The notes under the pieces are model-generated. The model was not told where the DNA came from and did not search any database. It was given only the letters and a program-made list of their open reading frames with translations. A stretch of DNA of 64,000 nt. Origin: Rhynchopus sp. YZ270_cl-10 (lineage: Eukaryota; Euglenozoa; Diplonemea; Diplonemida; Diplonemidae). How positions within the stretch are numbered: the stretch's first letter is position 1; the number at the start of each line of letters is the position of its first letter. The stretch spans positions 868,001 to 932,000 of the forward strand of contig OZ037875.1 of the NCBI GenBank assembly GCA_964035575.1, given 5' to 3'. The position numbers and the translations under genes are program-made. Below, piece by piece: positions 9,896 to 20,376 of this stretch.

Positions 9896-11083
9896 ATGTT
9901 CCTCCGCGCTGTGCTGTGCGTTGTTGCACTGAGTCTGTGTGGTGCGGATGTGACGCACATTGAGAACATCGAGACATATCATGAGATCCTCCGGACCGAG
10001 GGCGTCAACGCTATGGTGCTTGCCTACGACTCCACCCACGAAAACGGGGTGCTTCAGTACGAATCCTTTGTGGAAGGTTCCTCTGGGTTTGACCTTTTCG
10101 CGAATCTCTACACGATTGACACCACAAAGCATCCGTTGCTCACTAGGGCGTATGGTTACGCGGAAGCGGGCTACCAACACCTTTTTTACGGAAATTTTAA
10201 AAAGGGGTCTGCCTCGGGAGGTGCAGTACCACGTCCGGGAGGAGTGCGCAAACCGCAAAGACTTCAAATACCTGCAGCCCAAATCAAACCGTTTTTGCTG
10301 TCAAAACTGCCAGAAATTTCTTCAAAGAGATTAAAGAAGGTGAAATCAAAGGATGCATTAGGTGCTGCCATTGAAGAGATTGAAGGCCATCAGGACAAAA
10401 CATTCGCAGTACTGTTCTCTGATAAAGACAAAGTCCCTCCGGTTTTAAAGGCAATCGCAGTGAGGAGTCCTCATATCGAGCAGATCTTTATTGTCACAGT
10501 GTCGTCTGCAGAGGCGGCGGGGGTGAAGAAGCTTCCTAGCTTGGTGTTGTATACTGGAACGGAGAGAACGTTGTTTGAAGGGACAATGTATGATCGGGCC
10601 AGTATCGAGTCGTTTCTGTTTGAAGATTCAGTGAAGAATCGTGAAGAAAAAACGGCGGCAGCGATTGCGGCTGATACTGCAGAGGTGAAGCTTCTTGTCA
10701 AAAAGCATCTTCGTCCTGTAGCAGAGGTGCGCAGTGTGGAGGCATGGGAGGAGGAGGTGATGAATGAACAGCTTGGGTTGGTTTTGGTAGCCTTCTTAGA
10801 TGAGTCTGCAGCGGATGAGAAGGAGACGTATCTCAAAATGTTGACAGAAATCGCAAAGTCCGAGCGCAGCTCCATCAAATCAGTTGCCTGGGTTTCAACA
10901 GAACAAACATACAACATCATGGAACGCCTCGGTGTGGAAGCAGGCTCGCTTGTTTTCTTCAACGCCAACCTCGGCAAGTGGATGCGCTTCACAGGCTCCC
11001 CCACAGCAAAGAACGTCAACAACTTCGTCAAGAAAATGAAACATTCGAAAGATATTGGTACGCTCCCTGCATTTGGGGAATAA
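9896..11083 (+). CDS. secretory PDI-like protein lacking CxxC
   Basis: A single-exon protein of 395 residues. Residues 1-18 form a signal peptide (MFLRAVLCVVALSLCGAD), so it enters the secretory pathway. The rest resembles thioredoxin folds of the PDI/P5 family: a block KTFAVLFSDKDKVPP like the P5-type AVLFTDK strand, then KKLPSLVLYTG with the cis-proline turn of thioredoxin, then a C-terminal thioredoxin-like region (about 280-385). No CxxC or CxxS redox pair is present anywhere, so a chaperone-like or binding role is more likely than disulfide exchange. The C-terminus ends LPAFGE and has no KDEL-type retrieval signal. Around 10190-10270 the reading is Gly/Pro/Arg-rich and a neighbouring frame is also open, so a small frameshift or sequencing error cannot be excluded. 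Confidence 0.6.
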   Translation: MFLRAVLCVVALSLCGADVTHIENIETYHEILRTEGVNAMVLAYDSTHENGVLQYESFVEGSSGFDLFANLYTIDTTKHPLLTRAYGYAEAGYQHLFYGNFKKGSASGGAVPRPGGVRKPQRLQIPAAQIKPFLLSKLPEISSKRLKKVKSKDALGAAIEEIEGHQDKTFAVLFSDKDKVPPVLKAIAVRSPHIEQIFIVTVSSAEAAGVKKLPSLVLYTGTERTLFEGTMYDRASIESFLFEDSVKNREEKTAAAIAADTAEVKLLVKKHLRPVAEVRSVEAWEEEVMNEQLGLVLVAFLDESAADEKETYLKMLTEIAKSERSSIKSVAWVSTEQTYNIMERLGVEAGSLVFFNANLGKWMRFTGSPTAKNVNNFVKKMKHSKDIGTLPAFGE

Positions 11084-12116
11084 AAAAAAAGGGGATTTTT
11101 TTTTCTCTTGAAAAAAACACAAAAAAATAAATGGGGGGAAAGAAGGAAGGCGAATTTGATGGAAATTTTAAAAAAGAAACAATGACATGATGGAAAGGTT
11201 CCCTATGGGAAAGACCCTTTGGAAGAATGTATTGTAATGTTGAAATTACATTAAAAAGTGAAGATTTATAATATTATACAACCAGAAACGGAGCGGGAGT
11301 GTTTTTTTTTTCCCCTTCTTTTCCGCATAAAAAGGATGTTGCTAAATGAGAATTTGACAAAAAAACAACAAAAAAAAACAAAACAAAGTATTCATAACCA
11401 GATTTTTGCAAAACTGATAACAAAGGTGGGTAAAGGGGGCGGGGGTGGGGGTGTGGGGGGTGGGCACGGATTTATGTTGTCATCCGATGCTTCACAGAGG
11501 CATTTTCATTTCAACTTCCATTTTCATTCACCCCGTAGTCTCGAAAAGGCACAAAGTGGGTGGGTGGAGGGGGAGAGAAGGGGTCACTAAGAGAAGTTGA
11601 AGCTGGTAGGACCCTCCCTTTTTTTCTCGGACTTCTACTTGGGCGGGAGCCGCGCAAGAAGCAAATGGAATACAAGCCAATACCAAAAACTCTTCATTTT
11701 GTCAAAGATGTGTGTTAACGTGGTGCGGGGACTCATATTTACAAAATTTCGCTATTTTTTTTTCTTCTTCTTTCTTCTCTCTCCCGTTTGAATACCTGCT
11801 ATATCCGATGATGAAGACTTCTACTGGTTTCGGATTTTAAAGGGGAGGGGGGGTTTTAACAATAAAATATGGTCTCATCATATTTCCTAACGTTGTTGTC
11901 TTACAAAAAAAAATTTCTGATTTTCTACTCTTTCTTTGAGTGAATGAAAGACGTGAAGTGCGGCACTTCTTGGTGTGTAATTTTTTTTTTCTCTATTTTT
12001 TTTTTTTTCTTTTCAATTTTGAAAAAAATGCTTTTATTGGTTTCCCAGATTACTCCGATAAAGCACCAAAAAAAAAGCAAAGGGAAACGAAAGGGAGTTG
12101 TCATTTGTACGAAAAC

Positions 12117-12224
12117 CCACCTGATTTTTACCCCGCGGATAGGCGCGTAAAGGCGCGTATAGGCGAAACCTCACCCCTTTTTCCCAGCCATTACGCGCCT
12201 TTACGCGGGGTAAAAATCAGGTGG
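12117..12224. mobile_element. miniature inverted-repeat element, 108 bp
   Basis: Perfect 21-bp terminal inverted repeats begin CCACCTGATTTTTACC and end with the complement GGTAAAAATCAGGTGG. The flanks AAAAC on the left and AAAAC on the right could be a 5-bp target duplication. The inner part has further GGCGCGTA repeats. Similar AAAATCAGGTGG ends recur near 29067, 32203 and 61948, so this is probably one member of a family. Confidence 0.6.
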
Positions 12225-12412
12225 AAAACGGTATGTCTGCACAAAGAAAAACATGCAGCGCCTGAGTTATGATGTTGTTCAACTCCCTCTCCTTCCTTTT
12301 GATGGAATGTACTGTGTTTCTTTTGCCGTAGTTTCCCGTCAGAAATACACAATGCAAAAAACCACCATTGCACCTCCCCCTTCCCTTCCCACACACACCA
12401 TTTTTTTCACAA

Positions 12413-12458
12413 AGGTGACTAAGCACGAGAGGCTTAGGGTCATCCTATAAACTTTTTT
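12413..12458 (+). repeat. A-type hairpin module
   Basis: GGTGACTAAGC, loop ACGAGAG, GCTTAG, then a spacer and AAACTTTTTT. The stem CTAAGC/GCTTAG is perfect. Intergenic, same strand as SMC4. Confidence 0.65.
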
Positions 12459-12853
12459 GTTTAGGAATTTTTTTAAAAAAGTAACGCACCCCACCCTTTC
12501 TCGCTTTTTTTGTTGTTGGTTGCTTTATACTCCTTTTGCGCCCACAATTAGGCAAACGGAACATTGAGACAAACACGCAATTTTTATTTAAAAAAACGAG
12601 AAAAGTACCGAAAAAAAAATTCCCCTCCCATCCCCTCCCTTTTTTTTGAGATCCATCCAAAGAGCATTTCGGTGGCATATACTGTACTCCAAATATTGTC
12701 CAAATTACTCCTTATTTTGTTTCTTGGAGTCCAAGATAGACCTTCACAAAAACCCACCCCCCTCTTCTCCCCCCTTTTTTCCCCCTTTCCACCCATCCAA
12801 CTCAGAGGGGCCACGAATAACTGCCCCGTCTCTCCTCCCCCCCATAATACACG

Positions 12854-15800
12854 ATGTCTCGCAAAGCTGAGAAGGTGGTGCCGTTTGAGGCTGATGCAAG
12901 CCGGCCGCATCTTCGTCGTCTCATGATTACTGATATGAAACTTGAGAATTTCAAGTCGTATGCTGGAGAACAGAGGATCGGGCCGTTTCACAAGAAATTC
13001 TCCGCCATTGTTGGCCCAAATGGAAGTGGTAAATCGAATGTGATTGATGCCATGCTTTTCGTCTTTGGGAAGAAAGCAAAGCAAATCCGATTGGACAAAA
13101 TTGCAAGCCTCATCCACAAGAGCGACAAACACCCGAACCTCAAGGAAGGGCGTGTCACGGTGTACTTCCAGGAGATTATCGACTACACAGACTCGCAAGA
13201 TGAGTTCGTCCCCGTCCCCGGGACAGAACTAAACGTCTCCCGCAGTGCCACGCACAACGGTCAGAGCAGCTACTACGTTAACGGCCGCAAATCAACCCAT
13301 GCAGATGTCACGAAACTCTTGAAAGGTAAGGGCATCGACCTTGACCACAACAGGTATGCACTTTGTTTTCAACTTACCTTCCTTCACCCCCCCTGTAAGG
13401 GCAACCGTAGGTGAAGTAAGGTATAGTATTGAAATCGATGTGGGGGGGGAGTAAAGGGTCAATTTTACAAAACCTGATTTTGAGGAAAATTTTAGCCAAA
13501 AATGGGCCCCACGTATAAGGAACCGGGCTCATATTTCTCAAAATTTAAGTGGTCAAAAAATTGTCCAATTTTCGAGATTGACCCCACCACTGCACGGGCG
13601 GAGCCCAAAAATGCAAATAAGGTCCCTTTTTCAACTTACCTTCCTTCACCCCCCCTGTAAGGGCAACCGTAGGTGAAGTAAGGTATAGTATTGAAATCGA
13701 TGTGGGGGGGGAGTAAGGGGTCAATTTTACAAAACCTGATTTTGAGGAAAATTTTAGCCAAAAATGGGCCCCACGTATAAGGAACCGGGCTCATATTTCT
13801 CAAAATTTAAGTGGTCAAAAAATTGTCCAATTTTCGAGATTGACCCCACCACTGCACGGGCGGAGCCCAAAAATGCAAATAAGGTCCCTTTTTAATTTGT
13901 TCTCTTGAAATGTATAATTTCATGTTTTCGCGAAAAAATTAACAACTGATCCCTACAAGGGTTGAAGGAAGGTGGTTGAAAAGAACAATACCAACAAGAA
14001 CAACTAATTGCTAAGAAAAAAGCGGGGTGTGCTGTGGAAAACTCCGCGTGATTTTCGAAACCACCGCAGCATCCTGGCGATTTGCTGGAGGTGCTGATGT
14101 GCCTGGTGTTATCGATGTGTTGTAGTCTGTGCATTCTGTGTTCCTTCCGCACTGCTCCAACGACGACGACAATGTGGGGAGCCTGTGGACAAAAACGAGC
14201 TGGAACACGGTGGTGCTGGATGAAGAGGACAGCCCCCCCTTCTTGAACGTTTCAGATGCTGGCGTCCCAGTGGGTCTGGCAGCGTACGAAGAGCGTTAGC
14301 ATACCTGCAGAAGAGCAGAATGCTGGGCGTGTTGTAGATTATTTCTTTTCAGGATGGAGTTCCACATCACACCCCGTTTTTTTTCCGATAGCAATTACTT
14401 GTTTTTTCTTTCCCCCTTTTGCGAACGCCATTTTTTTTTTTTTTTTTTTTGCGTTTTCTAGCGTTTTCTCGACCATATAAACAATAATCCCCGAATATGT
14501 TGTTGCAGCAATAACTATTACTTTAATCGCACACCAATAATCTGGCCTCTTTTTTTTGCTTCAAAAACCCCCTTTTTTTTTTCAGATTCCTAATTCTCCA
14601 AGGCGAAGTAGAACAGATCTCCCTGATGAAACCCAAGGCGCTGAACGACAACGAAGAAGGCCTGCTTGAGTACATTGAGGACATCATTGGGACACAGCAC
14701 TACCGGCCTCAGATTGAGGTGGGGCTGACTGCGGTGGACAAGCTGACTGAAGAACGCGAAATGCACGTCAAACGCGTCCAACAGGCTGAAGCTGACCGCG
14801 AGGCTCTCGAGGGCGCAAAGCTCGAGGCAGAAGAATTCTTGCGTCTGGAGGTAAAGCTTTGCAAGCAACGAGGGGTCTTCATCCAGGTCAAGAAGGAGGC
14901 AATGGGGGCGGATCTGAAACAAAAGGAGGCCACGCTGGAGGAACACCAGACGGAATTCAATGAAAAACGCAAGGAAGGCAACGAACTGAAGAAGTCGCTT
15001 CAGGAGCACGAAGACAACCTCAAGCTCGAAAAAAAATCCGGCGACAAGCTGATGAAGACCTTCGAGAAGGAGCAGGATGTGTACCGCAAGCTTGACGCCA
15101 ACACTGCCAAGCAGCATGCCAACCTCGAACACTCCCGCAAAACCGTTGAAAAATCGCAAGCTGCAAAGAAAAAGGCAACAGAAGAGCTAACCCGCTCAGA
15201 GCAAGCCTTAGCCTCTGCTGAATCCGACCTCCAAGAAAACACAGACGAGCACGAAGCCCTCAACACAAAGCTTGCCACCGACACTCAAAAGTACGAAACC
15301 CAAACCGAAGCACTCCAGGAAAAGCTCCGCCCGCTGCGCGCCAGCTACGAAGGCCTCAAGAAGGAAATCGCTCCCTTCGCTGACAAAGTGTCAAAGCTCG
15401 AGCAGAAATGCAGACTTTTAAACAAAGAAAAGGAATTCACGAAAAACGATGACCAAATCCGTGACATCCGCGGCCGCATCGCAAAAGAACAACGCAATCT
15501 CGCCGAAACAGGGAGCAGGGTAGGGCAATATGAAGACCAAATCAAAATCGGCACGGCAGAGCTTGAAAAACGCAAAGAAGTCCATTCTAAGGAGAATGCA
15601 CGCCTGAAGCTCTCCTCCTCCACACTCCCTCAGGTTCGCGCTAAGGAACAGCAGGAGTTGGCGGAAGTTGAGTCTCTCAAAAAACAACTGCAAGAGCTCG
15701 GATCTGAAACTGCAGTGAGCAAGGCCCTGAAGCGCTTGAAACAGCAGGGTGGGTTGGACGGATACTACGGACGACTTGGTGATCTTGGGAAGATTGATGA

Positions 15801-18800
15801 CAAATACTCTGCAGCGGTCACCTCAGCTGGGGGTGGCCATTTGAACGCATTGGTGGTGGATGGGGAGGCGACTGCGCAGAAGATCCTTACGTACCTCAAG
15901 GACAATTCTATTGGGCGTGCTTCTACCTTGCTTCTCGACCACCAACAGCGGATTTTTGGTGAACACATCAAAAAGCCTTTCACACCACCACCCTCTCAGG
16001 AGGAATGCGTTCGTCTGTACGACATGATCGAGCCCTGCCACGAAAAGTTTGCGACAGCGTTCTACTCCGCCGTTCGCGATACCTTGGTGGCAAACAGTAT
16101 TGACGGTGCGACAAAGCTTGCCTTTGCAGACAAAAGAACCCGTCATCGTGTTGTTACTCTCAAAGGTGAGCTAATCGAACAGACCGGTACAATGACCGGT
16201 GGAGGGCGTGTCCCTGCTGGGGGGGATGGAATGAAGTCGTACCAAGTTTCCGCGGAGGATCAAGAGCAGTTGAGGAAGAAGCTTGAGGCCACGCAGCACC
16301 GTTTGGAGCAGGCCAATACAGATGCGAGGCAGCTCAGTGCACAGATTCATGATTCGAAAAACAAGCTTCATGCGCATCAGGCGGCGTGCAAGGAAACCCA
16401 AAATCTTCTCACCTCACGCACCCAAGAACACCAGCAGGAGGTCGAAAAGGCGGCCCAAATTGAGGCCACTCTGAAGACCCTCAGTGCGGAGGAAACGTTG
16501 CTCCTTGACAAGATGAAGGCTGACGAAGAAAAAATCCGCAAAATTGAGGAAACCTGCCATGCAGCAGAAACCGAACTGGAGGCTGCACGCAATGAAAAAA
16601 AAGTAAAAGACTCTCAAATCGAAGCGCTTGAGGCGGAAATGGACAAAACCGGTGGTGCAGCCTACACAAAGCTGAAGCAGGCCATCAAGACAAACACAGA
16701 ACGCTGCAATGAGCTGGACAAGGCTATTTCGAAGGCGACTGCCACGATCAACACATCGAAGAAGCAAATTACACAACGCAAGAAGGCGGTCGACACCCAC
16801 GAAAAGACACTGATTGCTGCACAGAAGCATTTAGACTCTTTGGATGAAGTGGATGAGGAAGACTCTGAGAAAATTAAAGAAGCGAAGCTTAAGGTAAAGG
16901 AAATCAAGAAGGAGATTGACGAACAAAAAAAGCGGACCGAGAAGGTGGAGAAACTGCGCAACCAGGCTAAAACTGCGTTGAACGACCGCAAAACAGAAGA
17001 GAACAAAGCGCAACATGAGTTGAAGTCACGTAAATCCGATGTCGACCATGCGCAGGCTCAGATCGCAAAGCTGACTGACACCCTCAACAACATCGACGAA
17101 GCGCTTCGCAAAAGCATTGACGAATACGGCACTACCATCCTCGATCCTGACGAGGTCGAAGATCCGACCACCTTCGACCACACCACATACACTGTCATCC
17201 TCCCCATCGAGGAGCTGGAGACATATGACCAAACCCAGGTCAAGCGTACCATTCAGCGTTTGGAGGAGACACAGAAAAAGCTTTCACCCAATGTAAAAGC
17301 GTTGGCAGAGTGGAAAGAAAAGAACAATGTGTTGCTGAAGCGGTCGTCAGATCTAAAGGTGGTGAGCGATCAGCGGACGGAGGCGCAGACGGCGGTGGAG
17401 TTGTTGAAGAAGTCGCGTCATGATGAGTTTATGACAGGATTCCTCGCCATCACGTACAAGCTCAAGGAGATGTACCAGATGCTTACGATGGGGGGAGACG
17501 CGGAGCTGGAGCTGGTCGATACCTTCGACCCCTTCACAGAAGGACTGCAGTTCTCTGTCCGTCCCCCAAAGAAGTCCTGGAAGCATATCTCCAACCTCTC
17601 AGGCGGTGAGAAGACGCTGTCGTCGCTTGCCCTTGTGTTTGCACTGCATCATTTCAAGCCAACTCCGTTGTACGTCATGGACGAGATTGACGCGGCCTTG
17701 GATTTCAAAAACGTTGTATGTAAAGCTTTCATGGTGCACTTTAAAGGGCGTTTGGTTTGTCTCAAAGCCTTTCTTTTATTCCAAAAAAGAAGGGACATTG
17801 TTGCCCCCTCAAAACACCGTTTTCAACTATTCCCACGAGACCGACCCATTAGAGTCGCTCTTAAGCTTGCGCCTGGTCTTAAGAGGAGTGATGCATAGCA
17901 CCCCACATAATCTACACAGTTGCGGATCACATCTTTCGCACTAATGCATTTTAATATGATGCATTTTGGTGGAGTTTGGGGAGGTTCAGATACCACCAAA
18001 AACTCTACTAAAATTTTAGGCAAAACTCAGGTGGACCATGTGGTAAGTACTAACTAAGGGCACCCCATTTATCAACAACAGCATTAAAAAAAAAAAAAAA
18101 ACAAACAGTCCATTGTCGCAAACTACGTGACCTCGGCAGCAAGCAACGCACAGTTCATCATCATTTCTCTTCGGAACAACATGTTCGAGTTGGCGAACAG
18201 ACTGGTCGGCATCTGCAAGACGGAGAACTGCACGAAAAGGTATGCAAAAACATCCTTACTACTTGAGTTGAAGACCATGTCTACAGTGTGCCGCAATATC
18301 ACTGATACGTTTTGTTATGGGTGGCTTAATTATGAGTGGTCGGGTCCACCCATAATTAGACACACCCGTAATATTGCGACGCACTGTATATCTTTCTACT
18401 GTTTACAATTTTTTTTCTACGTATTTTGAAGGCAGCCGCAAAGAGGAAGACGAAAAAGGGGTACAGGAAGCATTCTTTCACGATTTCGTTTGCTTTGTTT
18501 TGTGGGTAGCTACCTAGAGGGGTTATAGTATTAAAAAATGTTTGCTTTGTTTGGTATATTATTGGTGGGTTATAATGTACAAGGAACAAAGCCACCTACC
18601 CCCACCCAAACACAGTGCGGCTATCAACCCAGCATTGTTCACGAAGCTTCTCCCCGCAGTGCCTGAAGCAGAGAAGGTGAACAACGGCGGGGTTGTGCCA
18701 CCACCTGCCTTCGCGTCTGCACCGATGCCTGCTTCGCAAGGAAGCGAAAGTGCCTCACAGCGGTATGCCTTTGTCCTAATAGAATTAGAGTGGTTTTCAA

Positions 18801-19086
18801 AACCCAGTGCATCCACCACCGATAGCGTGGGGAAGATAGAATTATATCGTCTTTTTCAACCCCCTTTTTTGTGTATATCTTCCAGCATTCATACGCAGAT
18901 GTTTATGCATTTGAAACACATCAAGCAGGTGTTTTCTTGTTTTTTATTTCCCCTCGTTGTAGTAACTTCTCTTATAAAAAAATAATCATACGTAAAAACC
19001 CCAGGGCAAAGCGCGCGCTTGAAGACCCGGCGGAACTGCAGGCACACAAACTACGGAGAGTATCCGAATTACAGTCGGAGGCGTAG
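12854..19086 (+). CDS. SMC4: condensin subunit SMC4, five exons
   Basis: Exons 12854-13353, 14586-17715, 18109-18239, 18616-18762 and 19005-19086 join in frame to 1329 residues, the normal size for SMC4. Walker A is GPNGSGKS at residues 54-61. Sequence around the first junction reads DLDHNR then FLILQGEVEQISLMKPKAL, the diagnostic SMC4 segment. Long coiled coils flank a hinge at about 550-690 (LGDLGKIDDKYSAAV, TGTMTGGGRV). The C-terminal head has the signature LSGGEKT near 1170 and Walker B YVMDEIDAALD, continuing over the third junction as FKNV then SIVANYV. SMC4 pairs with SMC2 in condensin and compacts mitotic chromosomes with ATP. Donors are all GTATG and acceptors CAG. Intron 1 (1232 bp) is filled by a repeat element that recurs at 33 kb; intron 3 holds a TA-flanked miniature element. 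The tail after NPALF is Ala/Pro-rich and poorly conserved in the family, so the last two exons are a little less certain. Confidence 0.95.
13365..14510 (+). mobile_element. repeat element in SMC4 intron 1, copy of the 33-kb element
   Basis: Two tandem copies of a roughly 260-bp unit (starting near 13365 and 13627; each contains CTTACCTTCCTTCACC and GGTGAAGTAAGGTA as an inverted pair, a G-run and the segment GGAACCGGGCTCATATTTC) are followed by a roughly 600-bp tail from 13895 on. Tail and unit match 33180-34590 with moderate divergence and in the same orientation. In this copy the small acidic reading frame of the 33-kb tail is not open. No transposase is visible; the class is unknown. Confidence 0.6.
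18284..18386. mobile_element. TA-flanked miniature element in SMC4 intron 3
   Basis: About 18-bp terminal inverted repeats of the form CAGTGYGYCGCAATAT, flanked on both sides by TA, as made by Tc1/mariner transposases. Total 103 bp, no coding capacity. A second inner inverted repeat GGGTGGCTTAATTATG / CCCACCCATAATTA-like lies in the middle. Confidence 0.6.
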
Positions 19087-19124
19087 GGCGGGGGGGTTTT
19101 TTTTTCTTTTGGTTTTTTTTCTTA

Positions 19125-19229
19125 CAGTAACACAGCAAACACCGGTGGAGTGAAAAAAAAAACTAAAGTGGGTTTTTGGGATATCAAAAACTCTAGGGTG
19201 GATTTTTTTACCCCACCAATGTGTTACTG
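19125..19229. mobile_element. TA-flanked miniature element just after SMC4
   Basis: Terminal inverted repeats CAGTAACACA and TGTGTTACTG with TA on both sides; 105 bp. It lies 38 bp after the SMC4 stop codon and so probably in its 3' untranslated region. Tc1/mariner-like by its flanks. Confidence 0.6.
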
Positions 19230-19245
19230 TAAATGACTTTTTAAA

Positions 19246-19365
19246 AGGTGACTAAGCGAATGAGAGCAACAAAAAAGATTGATGAATAACCAATGTTCAA
19301 AACATTAAGTAATCTAATCAGACTAAGCACGAGAGGCTTAGGTTCCATCTTTACCGACTTTTCTC
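19246..19365 (+). repeat. A-type hairpin module, apparently interrupted
   Basis: A first partial head GGTGACTAAGCG with GAGAG at 19246-19266 is followed about 55 bp later by a full head GACTAAGC, loop ACGAGAG, GCTTAGG at 19321. This looks like one module split or duplicated by a later insertion. Confidence 0.5.
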
Positions 19366-19700
19366 TTTTGTGTGTACACAGTGACACGCACATCCGTGAT
19401 TCAAAGTTTTCTCTTATGTACTGCGCAACAAATGGACAACAAATTGACTACAAAATGACCACACCCAACTCATAGGAATAGAAGAAAATAGTACGCACAA
19501 CGATCACAGCATTTCCTCAGCCACGCCTCCCCCTCTCTCGGCGATGAAATACTGTGTTCACTTTCCCCCCCTTTCCCACCCCACTAGATTATTATTTTCG
19601 TTGTGTGAAGCCTTAAAAGGCTAGAGACAGCATCGGATCTTAGTAGAGAAAAAAAATAGGTAAAAAAAATTCAAATGTAGAGAAAATAGCAGAAAAAAAA

Positions 19701-19753
19701 GTTATAGTGGAGTTCATCCTCGGGTGTCTACACTGAAATAAGCAAGTTTTCAA
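19701..19753 (+). repeat. F-like module
   Basis: TATAGTGGAGTTCATCCTC, GGGTGTCTACACT and a tail AAGCAAGTTTTC; the same pattern recurs at 24034 and 60878. Confidence 0.45.
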
Positions 19754-19805
19754 AAAAAAGGGAAATAGAGACAAAAAAAAGACATTCAAAGTAGGGGTAA
19801 ATTGT

Positions 19806-19850
19806 AGGTGACTAAGCACAGTGAAGGCTTAGGATCATCCTTATTATTTT
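19806..19850 (+). repeat. A-type hairpin module
   Basis: GGTGACTAAGC, a nine-base loop ACAGTGAAG, GCTTAGGATCATCCTTA. The stem is kept while the loop differs from other copies. T-rich tract follows. Confidence 0.6.
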
Positions 19851-19950
19851 TTCTTATCTTTTTTTTTCCCCCTCTTCTTTTTTACTGCCAAAAAAACGAC
19901 CTGGCATAGGGGGTTGAAGAGTGCCTCAGCAACGTTGCCGCCCTTTTGTT

Positions 19951-20006
19951 TGTCAGTGCCCTGCGTCCCAGAGGCGTTTGCACATATCAAATTTACTTTC
20001 TTTTTG
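19951..20006 (+). repeat. C-type module
   Basis: TGTCAGTGCCCTGCGTCC, CAGAGGCGTTTGCAC, ATATCAAATTTACTTTC. Lies 100 bp after an A module. Confidence 0.6.
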
Positions 20007-20309
20007 ATTTGGTCTGTGTATGTGCATAGTCGGGCACATTCCAAGCTTTGTTTTTTTTTTGTGTATTTTTTTGACACTTTTGGTTGCTTGAAAAAGAGGA
20101 AATAAAAACCCTTCCGTCGTTTTAACCACGGTGATTGTTTTTTTTGGCAACTTTTTTAAGATTACAGTGTAGAAAATTGAAAGAGCGCCAGTTGTGTATG
20201 CTCGTTTAGGAAAGGCAACTTCCTCCTTAGCCCTGCTGACTCCATTTTTCGTGGAGCTTCCAGGGCCTCTTGCTCCGTTCCTTAAAAAGGAATGGTGAAA
20301 AGGTGATGA

Positions 20310-20376
20310 CAGTGGAGATTGCACAACTGTGACAACACAACCGAGGCAACTACACTACTCCAAACAATTTATCAAA
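20310..20376 (+). repeat. F-type module
   Basis: AGTGGAGATTGCACAACTG, GACAACACAACCGAGGCAAC, TACACTACTCCAAACAATT. Near-copies at 4583 and 36644, all in this orientation. Confidence 0.6.

Larger units (their letters stand above)
11084..12853. other. spacer before SMC4
   Basis: Non-coding, with a G-rich run near 11430-11465, the 108-bp inverted-repeat element at 12117-12224 and an A-type hairpin module at 12413-12458. The last 150 bases before the SMC4 start are C-rich with CCAACTCAG near 12806, a possible leader acceptor. Confidence 0.45.

Noticed and set aside
14590-17586. Long minus-strand frames opposite SMC4
   Set aside because: They mirror the coiled-coil codons of SMC4; the plus strand has clear SMC motifs.
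18871-18947. Possible extra SMC4 exon between CAG and GTGTTT
   Set aside because: It would shift the last exon into a frame that stops at once; skipping it gives a full open end.
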